A stretch of 64,000 nt of DNA, from contig CM066032.1 in the NCBI GenBank assembly GCA_033557465.1, positions 452,658,077 to 452,722,076 on the forward strand, in the 5' to 3' direction. This document shows positions 35,489 through 46,969 of this stretch, piece after piece; within the stretch, counting starts at the first letter, position 1; each line of letters begins with the position of its first letter. The notes under the pieces were generated by a model that made no database searches, was not told where the DNA came from, and saw only the letters and a list, made by a program, of their open reading frames with translations. The DNA is from Ichthyophis bannanicus (lineage: Eukaryota; Chordata; Amphibia; Gymnophiona; Ichthyophiidae). The position numbers were made by a program, and so were the translations under genes.

Positions 35489-36681
35489 ATGGAGAAACCA
35501 ACTAGTGGTTTCAAAAACTGTTCATAATTGTGCCAGCACCATTTTGGTGACTGACACACATAACTGGTGTTTAAAATGCCTCGGCCCAGACCACCAGCCA
35601 AAAGACTGTTCCCTCTCTCAGAAAATGACATGGAGAGGTCTACAAAACCGGGCTTCTAAATTTGGAACATTCTTTGCTTTGGACCCGGTATCGATGGCAT
35701 CCACTTTGTCTAGGGCCTCATCATCCTCCCATGGATCTCTGTTATCTTCGAAGTCCAAGCACAAGGCCACATAGAAGTCTGACAATGCCTCTAGGGGAAG
35801 ATCTCATTCAAACCATCAAGATCCCTTGGGTGTTGCCTTGGAGGCGGATCGGCATGCTAAACAGTCCCGGCGGGAGGCCGTGGCCCCAAGATGCTACCGA
35901 GGCTTCAACCTCCGGAGAGCTGCTGGTGCCATGCTCTGGGGTGGTAGCACAAATACCCATCACTGGAGGAGTAGCCTAATGGTTAAGAACACTGGCTTGG
36001 GATACCGTGTATTGGGTACTAGAGTGTCCCGGCTTCCAAAAGTCACAGCTTCCCCACCACTCCATGGCGGTTGAATCAGCAGTGCACCAAATCAAAAGCT
36101 CAAAGACTCTCACCCCTCTAATCCTCCAGGTAGATACATTGAGAACTCTTGATGCCTTTGGGTGTCGATGCTGGCAAGCATCCATGCTCTTGATGAGGAT
36201 TAACTCCTATATCCTCTAAATGGAAATGTTCCTCAAAAAGGTCTCCAGGGATCTTGAAGCCTTTGCTCCTCTCCTCCCAGATGACAAAAGGGCAGATTAT
36301 CTTGCCCTAGTTAAGCATAGCCAAAAAGTCTCAAATTTTGTCAATAGGGCTACCTTTGATGCTTTTGAATGCACAAGCAAAGCCTCAGCATATGCACTGG
36401 TACCTGTTAAATTGCATGGCTTCAGGCCTCTGATCTTGAATGGTGAGTTCAAGATAAGCTGGGCAACAAAACCTTGCACAGAGGAAAACCTCTTTGGCAA
36501 AGACTGGCAAGATAAGGCTGCTCAATTAGAGTCAGAAAATACTATTCTAAAGAGACAGCTGACCCTGCTAGGAAGAAGACACCTGCAAAGAAATCTTTCT
36601 ACAATAAGATTTTTTTTTCTCTTTTTATCCTCCTTCTCAGTTCCAGGGTCAGGCCCCACAGAAGAGGCAGCAGCTTCCTAA
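35489..36681 (+). pseudogene. DIRS-A gag, internally deleted and frameshifted
   Basis: The start MEKPTSGFK (35489) is followed by a damaged cysteine module: the first CxxC has become NCS/LC, while TDTHNWCLKCLGPDH persists. The middle Ser/Pro-rich section is shorter than in DIRS-F. Around 35960-36000 the expected gag sequence is replaced by a tRNA-SINE-like fragment. The C-terminal half is recognisable in pieces: CPGFQKSQLPHHSMAVES and the frame 36220-36681 with PLLPDDKRADYLALVKHSQ and NFVNRATFDAFE. Confidence 0.75.
35964..36000 (+). mobile_element. Short tRNA-SINE 5'-end-like fragment
   Basis: GGAGTAGCCTAATGGTTAAG resembles a SINE head with a pol III box A (TAGCCTAATGG). It lies exactly where DIRS-A gag lacks sequence present in its relatives. 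No box B or tail follows, so it is a fragment used as junction filler or a chance match. Confidence 0.35.
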
Positions 36682-36817
36682 GCAATAAAAGAAGCTGCAG
36701 GTGGCTAAATCTCAACCATCTCCACAGCCAAAGTCTGCACTTGGTTTTTGACTCTTTCCTAAAGAACATTACCATTTTGCCTCTGGAGGATCCTCACCCC
36801 CTCCACATAGGCTGACT

Positions 36818-38389
36818 GTGTCACTACACCCACAGATAACACCTCATCACTTCAGAGTAGTGGACACTCAACATAGTCCAAGAAGGGTACAGACTTCATC
36901 TACAAACTCTGCCCACTTCCACTTTTCATGGGGGAATATCAAACACAACCCCCACTACAAGGTGTCCTCTCTTCTGTCTCAGGGCGTCATAGATGTCTCA
37001 ATATCCCAACAAGGGATGGGCTTCTACTTTCTGTACTTTCTCATTCCAAAGAAAACCGGAGGGTACAGACCCATTCTGGACCTCAGAATCCTCAAGAAGT
37101 TTCTGGTCCATGAAAGGTTCAAGATGATCACTCTCGGGGCTCTTCTTCCTTACCTCCAGAGTCAAGAATGGCTCTGTTCTCTAGATCAAAAAGAAGTGTG
37201 TACACATATCCTCATCCATCCGATACACAGGAAATATCTATGCTTCACCTTTCAAGGAAAACATTATCAATACAGAGTCCTTTCCTTCAGATTTGCCTCT
37301 GCCCCAAGAATCTTCACAAAGTGCATGGCTGTCATAGCCGCTTTTCTAAGATCTCTGGGAATATTTGTCTTCCCTTACTTAGATGACTGGCTAATAAAAG
37401 CAGACTCCTCACAAGAGGTACTGCTTTCCTTACAAAATACTATCACAGTACTGCAACACTTGGGATTTTTGATAAACTTCCCAAAATCCCAGCTTACTCC
37501 AACTCAAAAACTAGAGTTCATCGGAACCCTACTAGACACCCAACAGTCCAGGGCATTTCTGCCCCAGCTTTGTTGTGTCTGTCTAGTCGAACTAGTATTC
37601 CAGACACACTTATGAGACCAGCTGACTGCCAGAGAGATGCTGCGGCACCTGGGGCACATGACCTCTACAGTACATGTCATTCCATATGCCCATCTACATA
37701 TGTGGACAGTCCAGTGGACTCTTGCCTCCCAGTGAAGCAGCCCTCGGGCTGTCTATGGGACAAGATCCAAGTTACTGTCCATCTAACCTCATCCCTTCAG
37801 TGGTGGTGCTCTCCAGAAAATCTGCTCATAGGGTCACCTTTTCAGATGCCTCCACTTCAATTTACCCTGACGGATGTCTCCAAACTGGGTTGGGGAGCCC
37901 ATCTGTGCAACCTGACTATGTAGGGGCTCTGGACAACGCAAAAGTCACAAATCCAGAAGAATCTCCTGGAACTTCATGCTATCTCGAATGCCCTCCAGGT
38001 GTTTCAACACCATCACATACCACAAGAAGTCCTTGTCAGGACGGACAATCAGGTTGCTATGTTCTATATGAACAAGCAGGGTGGAACAGGCTCTTGGGCC
38101 CTCTGCGAGGAGGCACTACACCTGTGTCCTTTGCCATTGCTCATCAAATATACCTCCAAGCAGTGTACCGCCCGGGGGAGTCCAATGTCTTGGCAGACAG
38201 AGTCGCATCCTTCTTACCCATGAATGATCTCTCCATCCGGACACAATGCCCTACATCTTCCAGACCTGGGGAACTCCAGACATAGATCTGTGCGCAACTC
38301 CCCAAAATGCTAAGCATCCTCACTTCTGCACAAGAACTCAGACATCCACCAACCCACAGGTGGATGCCTTCAACCTACACTGTGGTCAG
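36818..38389 (+). pseudogene. DIRS-A reverse transcriptase/RNase H, 5' portion
   Basis: RT is open for 265 codons (36818-37615): SISQQGMGFYFLYFLIPKKT, GGYRPILDL, and YLDD at residues 187-190 of that frame. The first catalytic block reads LDQKEVCTH, not LDLKDAYTH: the first Asp remains but neighbours changed. RNase H follows in broken frames: TDVSKLGWGAH (37870), TDNQVAMFYMNKQGGTGS (38040), and LADR (38190). It is interrupted near 38389 by the CR1 and resumes at 42987. Confidence 0.82.
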
Positions 38390-38399
38390 TTACATTTGG

Positions 38400-38527
38400 A
38401 ACCCAGCAGAGAGCTTGTAGTATACATTTAATAGTCACTCAGGGCCTAGCATCAGAAAAGTACTTTGTTTTAAAACACAGAAGAGAGCTTTCTGGTTAAA
38501 TTTAGAACCCAGCAGAGAGCTTGTAGT
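38400..38527 (+). promoter_or_regulatory. CR1 5' UTR repeated motif
   Basis: An identical 22-base unit beginning AACCCAGCAGAGAGCTTG occurs at 38400-38421 and 38506-38527, and a diverged third copy (CCTAGCAGCAGCTAAGAGC) near 38547. Repeated units at a LINE 5' end often act as promoter modules; that role is inferred. Confidence 0.55.
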
Positions 38528-38955
38528 TTAAATTTCATAAGAAGTTAGAGCCTAGCAGCAGCTAAGAGCTATAATTTAAATCAAATCAGAATTTAGCTTA
38601 CCTCAGCAGCACAAGACAGGGTACTGTGTAGCAGCCCTCTTTTAATAAGTGTTATTTCCCTCCCTCCCCTGGGATAATCGTAGCTTTATAGGTACTTACA
38701 CATCTTAAAAGACAGGAGGTGCTTTCAGGTGAAGCTCATTACCCAAATCGGTCATACACTAAGGACATGAGATTAATTAAGCTTCAGGTGAACAAGGTAT
38801 ATTAAACGTATTAGGTACAGTTTTATTGGTATAAATACCCATAGCAACCCCTAGTAAGTAAGAACTTAAAGATCTAGACACAAACTTAAAACTAAGATGC
38901 AGACAGCAGTCCAGCAGCGGGATGGGGCTTTCCAGTCTTTTGCATTGAGTGTCAC

Positions 38956-39816
38956 ATGTATGATTTTCTCCCAGTTGGTGAGAGGTCTTACGTGTGCACT
39001 AGGTGCAAGGAGCTCTTTTCTCTCAGGGAACAAGTCCGTTCTCTAGAGGCTAAAGTAGCAGACTTGGAAAACATAAGACAGACAGAGAGGTACATAGACG
39101 AGACCTACAGTGATATAGTCCTGAAGTCCCACCTCCAGTCTGGCAGCATCCCTGTTGCCATGGAGGAGAGAGGTCACGTGACAGGAGAGCATCACCCTGG
39201 TGTGGCAGGAAGTGATCCTGTAACTAGGACCTGTCCTCCAGGGGATGTAAAACCCTCTCGCACCGAGGAAGTTTCTCCAGGGCCATGTGCCCATGAGGGA
39301 AGGGTTAGGACAGCCGTTATAGTTGGTGATTCGATCATTAGGCATGTAGATAGCTGGGTGGCTGGTGGACGTGAGGATCGCCTGGTAACATGCCTGCCTG
39401 GTGCGAAGGTAGCAGACCTTACGCGCCACCTAGATAAGGTCTTAGATAGTGCTGGGGAGGAGTCTGCTGTCTTGGTAGATGTCGGTACCAATGACATAGG
39501 AAAATGTGGTAGGGAGGTTCTGGAGGCAAAATTTAGGCTTTTAGGTAGGAAGTTGAAATCCAGAAATTCCATGGTAGCATTCTCCGAAATGCTTCCTGTT
39601 CCACGCGCAGGACCCAAAAGGCAGGCAGAGCTCCGGAGTCTCAATGTGTGGATGCGACAATGGTGCAGAGATGAGGGTTTTGGATTTGTTAGGAACTGGG
39701 GAACATTCTGGGGAAAGGAGGGGCTCTTCCGAAGGGATGGGCTTCACCTTAACCGGGATGGAATCAGGCTGCTGGCATTAACTTTTAAAAAGGAGATAGA
39801 GCAGCTTTTAAACTAG
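38956..39816 (+). CDS. CR1 ORF1 protein with SGNH esterase domain
   Basis: The open frame has 286 codons. CxxC at residues 14-17, plus a CxxC encoded just upstream in the same frame (38941-38952), suggest an N-terminal zinc-binding motif followed by a short coiled coil (residues 22-42). The esterase domain spans about 117-285: GDS at 124-126 (serine 126), GTND at 177-180, and DGLH at 261-264 (Asp 261, His 264). This is the typical CR1 ORF1 arrangement; the protein is thought to bind RNA and lipid and help form the retrotransposition particle. An ATG at 38897 in another frame may be the original start, which would imply one indel. The esterase triad looks intact. Confidence 0.85.
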   Translation: MYDFLPVGERSYVCTRCKELFSLREQVRSLEAKVADLENIRQTERYIDETYSDIVLKSHLQSGSIPVAMEERGHVTGEHHPGVAGSDPVTRTCPPGDVKPSRTEEVSPGPCAHEGRVRTAVIVGDSIIRHVDSWVAGGREDRLVTCLPGAKVADLTRHLDKVLDSAGEESAVLVDVGTNDIGKCGREVLEAKFRLLGRKLKSRNSMVAFSEMLPVPRAGPKRQAELRSLNVWMRQWCRDEGFGFVRNWGTFWGKEGLFRRDGLHLNRDGIRLLALTFKKEIEQLLN

Positions 39817-39976
39817 ATATTAGGGGAAAGCCGACAGTCGCCCAAGAGCGGATGGTTCGGAAGAATGTATCCTTGGAGGATACTACCAAAAGCAGAGAGG
39901 TTCCACAAAAGAGTAAAGTAGCCCAAATGCCCTCAAGTATGGAGCAGACAGAGCTAAAAAAGATTCCAATTTACCC

Positions 39977-42810
39977 ATGTCTAACAATAGCCAAATTAAC
40001 ATGAATAAAATACATTCTCTAAAATGCTTGTATGCAAATGCTAGAAGTCTAAAGAATAAGATGGGAGAGTTAGAATATATAGCACTAAATGAAAGGTTAG
40101 ATATGATTGGAATATCAGAGACATGGTGGAAGGAGGACAACCAGTGGGACACTGATACCTGGGTACAAACTATATCGTAATGATAGAGCTGATCAAATTG
40201 GTGGAGGGGTTGTGCTCTGTTAGAGAGGGCATTGACTCAGAAAGGATTAAAGTTTTGCAGGAAACAAAATCTGCTGTAGAATCTATATGGATTGAAATTC
40301 CATATAAAAGGGGGAAGGGAATGGCAGTGGGGGTGTACTATCGAGCACCTGGCCAGAATGACCAAATGGATGATGAAATGCTCAAAGAAATCAAGGAAGC
40401 TAACAAAAGTTACAGCGCAATAATAATAATGGGTGATTTCAATTACCCCGGTATCGACTGGGTCAGTGTCACGTCAGGACATGCTAGGGAGATAAAGTTC
40501 CTAGATGAAATAAATGACTGCTTCTTGGAGCAGCTGGTTCATGAACCGACCAGAGGGGAAGCCATATTAGACCTAGTCCTTAGTGGAACACCAGATCTAG
40601 TGCAAGAGATAAGGGTGTTGGGGCCACTTGGCAATAGTGATCATAGCATGATCACCTTTGATTTAATTAGTGGAGGAGGGATAGTAAGGAAATCCACAGT
40701 GTTACCTTTTAACTTTTGAAAGGGAGACTATGATAAAATGAGGAAAGCAGTTAAGAAAAAACTAAAAGGAGCAGTTGCAAAGGTTAAAGACGTACATCAA
40801 GCTTGGGTGTTGTTGAAAAATACTATCTTGGAAGCCCAGACCAGCTGTATTCCACGCTTTAAGAAAAGTGGAAGGAAGTCCAAAAAACTGCTAGCATGGT
40901 TTAAAGGTGAGGTCAGAGAGGCTGTTGCCAAAAAAGCATCTTTCAGGAAATGGAAAAAAGAGCCAAACGGCAAAACCTGGAAACAGCACAAGCACTGGCA
41001 AGTCAAATGCAAGGCATTGATAAGGCAGGCAAAGAGAGAATTTGAGAAGAAGCTTGCTGCGGAAGCAAAAACGCGAAATAAAGACCTTTTCAAGTACATT
41101 CGTAGCAAAAAACCTGTGAGAGAGTCAGTTGGTCCATTAGATGATATAGGGGTTAAAGGAGCACTAAGAGGCGACAAGGCGATATCGGAGAGACTGAATG
41201 AGTTCTTTGCTTCGGTCTTTACTGAGGAAGATGTAGGGATGTTACCCATGACTGAAGTGGTATTTAAAGGTGCGGAAGAATTGAAGGAAATATCGATACA
41301 TCAGGAAGATGTCTTACAACTATTAGATAAACTGAAGAGTAGCAAATCACCTGGGCCAGATGGTATACATCCAAGGGTGTTGAAAGAACTGAAATATGAG
41401 CTTGCAGACCTGCTATCAGTAATCTGTGAACTATCATTAAAATCATCTCTAATACCTGAAGATTGGAGGATTGCCAATGTAACACCAATTTTTAAAAAGG
41501 GTTCCAGGGGTGATCCGGGAAACTACAGACCGGTGAGCCTGACGTCAGTACCAGGAAAACTGGTAGAAACCATCATAAAGAATAAAATTACTCAGCATGT
41601 AGATAGTCACAACCTAATGGGAGACAGCCAACATGGCTTTAGACAAGGAAGATCTTGTCTTACTAATCTGTTATGTTTTTTGAAGGAGTGAATAAACAGG
41701 TGGACAAAGGTGAGTCGGTTGATATTGTGTATCTGGACTTTCAGAAAGCCTTTGACAAGGTCCCTCATGAGAGACTTTTGGCAAAACTAAAGAGTCATGG
41801 GATAGGAGGCAGTGTACTATTGTGGATCAGGAACTGGTTAAAAGATAGAAAGCAGAGGGTAGGGCTAAATGGTCAATTTTCCCAATGGAGAAAGGTGAAT
41901 AGTGGTATACCCCAGGGATCTGTGTTGGGTCCGCTGCTTTTTGACATATTCATAAATGACCTGGAAAGTGGAATAACGAGTGAGGTTATCAAACTTGCAG
42001 ATGACACAAAACTATTTAAAGTTGTTAAAACCCAAGAGGATTGTGAAAAATTGCAAGAGGATCTTGATAAATTGGAAGACTGGGCATCAAAATGGCAGAT
42101 GAAATTTAATGTGGACAAGTGCAAAGTTATGCACCTAGGGAAGAACAACCCAAACTATGGTTACACAATGCAAGGTTCCACATTAGGAACCACCACCCAG
42201 GAAAAAGATTTAGGCGTCATTGTGGATACCATGTTAAAACCCTCGGCCCAGTGTGCAGCGGCGGCCAAGAGAGCAAATAGAATGCTAGGTATGATAAGGA
42301 AAGGAATGGAAAATAAAACAAAAGATATTATAATGCCTCTATATCGTTCCATGGTGAGACCGCACCTTGAATATTGTGTGCAATTCTGGTCGCCGTATCT
42401 TAAAAAGGATATAGCGATTTTAGAAAAGGTTCAGAGAAGAGCCACCAAAATGGTAAAGGGGATGGAAGGATACTCCTATGAAGAAACGCTAAAAAGGTTA
42501 GGGCTCTTTAACCTGGAAAAGAGACGGCTGAGGGGAGATATGATAGAAGTCTATAAATTTAATGAATGGAGTGGAACAGGTAAACGTAGATCGATTGTTT
42601 ACGTTATCAGAATATAGAAAGACTAGGGGACATGCAATGAAGCTACAGGGTAAACTATTTAAGACTAATAAAAGAAAATATTTTTTCACTCAACGTGTAA
42701 TCAAACTCTGGAATTTGTTACCGGAGGATGTAGTAAAGGCTGTTAGTGTAGCTGGGTTTAAAAGAGGTTTGGACAAGTTCCTGGAGGAAAGGTCCATAAA
42801 CCATTATTAA
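39977..42810 (+). pseudogene. CR1 ORF2 (endonuclease + reverse transcriptase), about five lesions
   Basis: The endonuclease region includes NARSLKNKM, ISETWW, IMGDFNYPGIDW and GNSDHSMI, with two frameshifts near 40160-40220. A TGA follows at 40717 (before KGDYDKMRK), then 40738-41691 is open (KSSKSPGPDGIHP, NYRPVSLTS). A T-run slip near 41675 shifts into the frame 41673-42617 ([32 protein letters not shown]; the catalytic Asp pair is kept in LADD). One extra T near 42560 leads to the final frame ending NHY at 42810. All domains are in order, so the copy is recent but dead. Confidence 0.9.
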
Positions 42811-43248
42811 GAAGTGACCGAAGATATCAATGCTTGACCCAGTACAAGCATTGCAGAACCTGTGTCTTTTGGGGAAACTGCTAGGTACATATGACCTAGA
42901 TTGGCCACTGTTGGAAACAGAATACTGGGCTTGATGGACCTTGGTCTGACCCAGTATGGCATGTCTTATGTTCTTATGTTCTTAGGGTATGCTTTATGCT
43001 TTCCCTCCTATACCCCTCATTACCAAGATGCTTTTCAAGCTTCAGTCCGACAAGGGCTCCGTGATTCTCATAGCCCCTCACTTGCTGCAGCAACCGTGGT
43101 TTCTGCTGCTACTATGTCTGACTCGGACTTATCCTCTGTGATTGGGAAATTCACCGGATCTCCTCTCTCAGCACGATGGCTCACTGCTACATCCCAATCC
43201 ACAGTCTCTCCACCTCACAGCTTGGCTGCTGAGAGCATAGCTTTATAA

Positions 43249-44283
43249 GACTTTGACCTTATTCAAGAGGTTAAGGAGATCCTTTTAGCTTCTAGAAAGC
43301 CCTCCACCAGGCATTCATACACTTTTAAGTGGCGTAGATTCTCTGTCTGGTGTTCCCAGAAAGATCTCAATTCCTTTTCTGCTCCAGTGGAATCACTCCT
43401 CCAGTATCTCCTCCACCTGTCCTCGACAGGTCTAGAGACAAACTTGGCGAGAGTCCATCTCGGTGCCATTGCAGCCTCTCACCACCTATTGGATGAACAG
43501 CCCATCTCCATGCAACCGCTAATAGCACATTTCATGAGAGGTCTCCTACTCTCCAAACCACCCATTAAGCCACCTCAATGGGTGGTAGCTTGGGACCTCA
43601 ATGCTGTTCTAGCGCAGCTTCTCGAGCCACCCTTTGAACTATTAGCCATGACCTCACTTAAGTTCCTTTCTTGGAAGGTAATCTTCCTAATTGCCCTCAC
43701 TTCAGCTAGACATATTAGTGAGCTTCAGACTTTGGTGGTGGATCCTCCCTTTACCAGCTTCCACCATGACAAAGTAGTCCTTTGGACTCGCCCCCACTTT
43801 ATGCCAAAGGTGGTATCTCCCTTCCATTTGAACCAGTCAATTTACTTTCCAGTTTTCTTTCCTAAACCACATGAATCTAGAGCAGAAGGAGCTCTGCACA
43901 CCCTTGACTACAAATGTGCCTTGGCTTTCTATCTCCAAAGGACTAGACATAAACAACTGCAAGGCTTTATGATGATCTCATTTGATCACAGTCACCTGGG
44001 ATTACCTGTTTCTAAGCGTACGCTCTCTAGAGGGATAGCGGACTGCATTTCATTTGCCTATAACAAAGCAGGGCTCTCCCTGGAAGGGCATGTAAATGCT
44101 CGCAACATTTGTGCCATGGCTACTTTGATTGCAAACCTATGTTCAGTAGCCATCGATGAAATTTGCAAAGCAGCAAGTTGGTCTTCCATCCATTCCTGTG
44201 CTGCCCATTATGGTCTGGACAAGAACTCCCATTGGGATGCTATGTTTGATCAAGCTGTACGCCAGCACCTCTTTCAGATTTAG
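43249..44283 (+). pseudogene. DIRS-A tyrosine recombinase, catalytically degraded
   Basis: Open for 344 codons (43249-44283) from an upstream stop, covering the N-terminal arm (RKPSTRHSYTFKWRRFSVW) and the whole catalytic domain. The first arginine is kept in TSARHISELQ. The HxxR motif has become RNIC (in NARNICAMAT), so both the histidine and second arginine are gone. The candidate tyrosine survives in AHYGLD. The residual methyltransferase-like region lies just upstream (42987-43245). Length and order match DIRS-C. Confidence 0.85.
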
Positions 44284-44404
44284 ATGCAACTCCTATCCTC
44301 CGTCCAGGATTTTAAAGATACCAGAAATCCATGTCTGATCCATGACCTCATCATGCCTACTCAGAGGCAAACCTCTACTGGTTCTGAGGATGCTTCATCT
44401 GGGA

Positions 44405-44520
44405 GCTAGGAAGTCCCATATGTGAAGACTACATTCCTGCTTGTTTCTGAAGATGGAGTAGTTACTCACCTGTAACAGGTTATCTCCGGGAACAGCAGGA
44501 ATTTAGTCTTCACAACCTGC
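44405..44520 (+). repeat. DIRS-A internal complementary region
   Basis: CCCATATGTGAAGACTACAT and the following bases are the reverse complement of the left end. TAGTTACTCACCTGTAACAG and the following bases are the reverse complement of the right end. The two are fused here. In DIRS elements this region templates repair or joining of the ends into a circle. Confidence 0.85.
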
Positions 44521-45033
44521 CCTCCTCCCCTAGGAGTTATAGGGTTTCATTTACTGTTTTCTCAGCTTCAAATTCAACTCAAGAGAAGGAGATGAGAAGG
44601 CAGTGATGTAGGCATAGCGGAGTGCTCCCAAAAGCTTTCCAATTGCATGCTGGGGAGTGATCTCCAGGAACAAGCCAGGAATGAGTCTTCACATATGGGT
44701 ACGTCGGTACCGACGGAGCCTGCACGGGAATGCTGCCCAGCTTTCAATTAGAAAGCTTTTGGCAGCATCCCTCGCGCCTGCGCAGTGACTTACCGCCTTC
44801 TCCACAGCCTCTCTTCAGTTTTCGTTTTTCCGCGGAGCCGGCAGGATGTCCTCCTGTCACCGCAGAAACTTTTCTCTTTAATTGCTTTAATTATTTTAAT
44901 TTTTTGTTTTCTTGTGGTCGCGGCTGTTTCTCCCGCTACCACCGGTACCGCCGGTGGTTTTTAGGCTAAAATCTGTAAAACTTTTCTTCAGTTTTTTTGC
45001 CTTAACTCTTAGGCCTACTAGGCCTTTTTCATT

Positions 45034-46969
45034 ATGGAGCCTTCTTTTCCTAAAAAGTGCCTCCGCTGTGGAAACACCTGTTTCTTTTTAGACACCAATA
45101 GTTGGTGTCTCAACTGTGTGGGTCCTGACCCTTTTTCCCCTGACTTGTCAGGAGATAATTTTGTGAGACAACCTTCAGTATTTAGAGTTTCCCTCGATAC
45201 CGTTTTTTCTTCGGCATTGAGGGTACCCGGTTTCTCTACTTCACAGGATCAGGTAACCCAAAAACAGTCTGTTAAGACTAGTCAATGCTTGACTGGTGAC
45301 GGCTCCGGCCTTACCCTCAAGAATCCATTGGCATTACCCCTGCGGGAGTCTTCGGGCTCCAAAGCATTAAAGGGGTTTCAGGATGTTCCTGGGGCTCACC
45401 CCTCACAGAACATACTTGAGCCATGCGTGGAGGTGGTATCCGCTTCGAGCGGTACCGAGCCTCCGGCATCGGCACCGGTGTCGAGCACTCCACTCTTCAC
45501 CAGGGATCGTCATCGGGCGTCCTCGGTACCTTCGGGACCGATCGATACGCACCGCATTGACTTCCCTCAGCCATGCTTCGGGACGGTACTGACGTCGATC
45601 GGTTTCGATACCCTAGCATCGGCATCGACATGGACCTCGGTACCGTCGATATCGATCGATGTCACCCAGGCTGCCTTAGTGGTATCGGCATCGCCGATAC
45701 TACCACTGGCATTGGAACTGTTGAGACATGCATCGCTAGTCTCGCTCTCTTTGATGCCGAGTCTTGAGTCGATATCGAGTCTCGAGGACTGCGTCCCGGA
45801 ACTGACTCCGGTCGTTTCCCCATAGGTAGTTCCGAAGATCTTAGCCATAACTCCCTCATGATCTCGGTACCACGACAGCAGTTCCCGATGACTACTTCAC
45901 CTGCTAGTCCTTTATCACTAGCAAGGTTGTTGCCTGTTCTTGCACCGCTGCCTAGTTTGGAACCGATACCTGGCATTGCTGCAGTACCTTGTACGTCCTC
46001 TGATACTCAGGCTCTTTCTTTAGCCTCACCAGGAATACTTCCATAGGAGATCAATCTTTTCAGACTTTTCTCCTGGATATGGCAACCTTTCTTAATATTT
46101 CTATCCCTGGTTGTGATCCTACACATGGCTCACCGGCACAAAAGCAACAAATACAGTTTCCTTTACATCCTGCTCTGCAGGATCTCCTTCTTAGGGTATG
46201 GAAATCACCCTTACGACTTCCTCAAGTTTCTAATGATGTTGAGGTTAGGTACCGTGTACCACCCTCTCCAGGGTTCCAAACACCTCAACTTTCTCATCGT
46301 TCCCTGGTAGTGGAATCAGCACTGAGGAAGGTTAAGAGCAAAAAGAAGCATTCTTCTTTTCCACCAGGTCGTTCTTCAAGAACACTTGATGCTTTTGGCC
46401 GTCAAGCCTTCCAAAACTCTATGCTGGCTTCCAGAGTTCTCTCATATATTTTTCACATGAGTTTAACACTCCAGGAAGTCACAGAGAAATTGTCTCTTTT
46501 GACCCCTTTTTTACCAGAGCCCAAGGCTACTGATTATACCTTGCTCATCAATCACAGCCGGAATATATCCTGGTTTCTGTCTCGTGCTTCTATAGATTCT
46601 TTTGAGTCCATTAGCAGATCCTCTGCTATTGCCATTGCAGCACGTCGCAGAGCCTGGCTTGAGGCTTCAGACTTGAGCAAATGGGCACAAACTATACTAG
46701 CTCATTCTCCTTGTACAGGAGGTCTTTTTAATAAGGAGGCTTTACGTCGGGTTGCTCAATGCTCCCCTGACTCTTCTTCCATTAGAAACCATTCTAAGCC
46801 ACCTCCTTCTTCAAATAGTAGGAAATGTCCTACCAAACCTTCTTTTCCTAAGAAAAGGAAGTTTCATTCCTCTCCTGCCCATCATTCGGCTGTACCTAAA
46901 CCAGGGACGCCTCAGCCTAGTCTGAAGTCCTCCAGTTCTGGCCAGTCTCAACATCCCCAGCAACCATAG
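45034..46969 (+). pseudogene. DIRS-B gag, frameshifted
   Basis: A true ATG at 45034 is followed by the cysteine module CLRCGN..NSWCLNCVGPDP. The frame runs to 45825 through a Ser/Thr-rich section rich in TCGGTACCG and ATCGAT units, and resumes in another frame at 46079-46969. The C-terminal part has the conserved gag blocks YRVPPSPGFQTPQLSHRSLV, RTLDAFGRQAF and WLEASDLSKWA, and a basic Lys/Ser/Pro tail. At least two frameshifts lie between 45825 and 46079. Confidence 0.8.

Larger units (their letters stand above)
38390..42986 (+). mobile_element. Near full-length CR1 LINE nested in DIRS-A
   Basis: The copy is about 4.6 kb: a 5' UTR (38390-38955) with repeated motifs, ORF1 with an esterase domain, ORF2 with endonuclease and RT, and a 3' UTR ending in the CR1 signature (TGGGCTTGATGGACCTTGG) and TTCTTATGTTCTTA. 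DIRS sequence resumes directly after at 42987. A 5'-complete CR1 is uncommon because most copies are truncated. The fragments at 1599-2264 and 16893-17458 belong to the same subfamily. Confidence 0.92.

Noticed and set aside
43387..44283. Host-encoded integrase-like gene
   Set aside because: The reading frame is the recombinase of DIRS-A, flanked by its RNase H remnant and internal complementary region, with a broken HxxR.
45383..46046. Several overlapping frames in DIRS-B gag region
   Set aside because: Open in many frames because of GGTACC/ATCGAT repeats. Only the frame from 45034 and the later one at 46079 match gag of sister copies.
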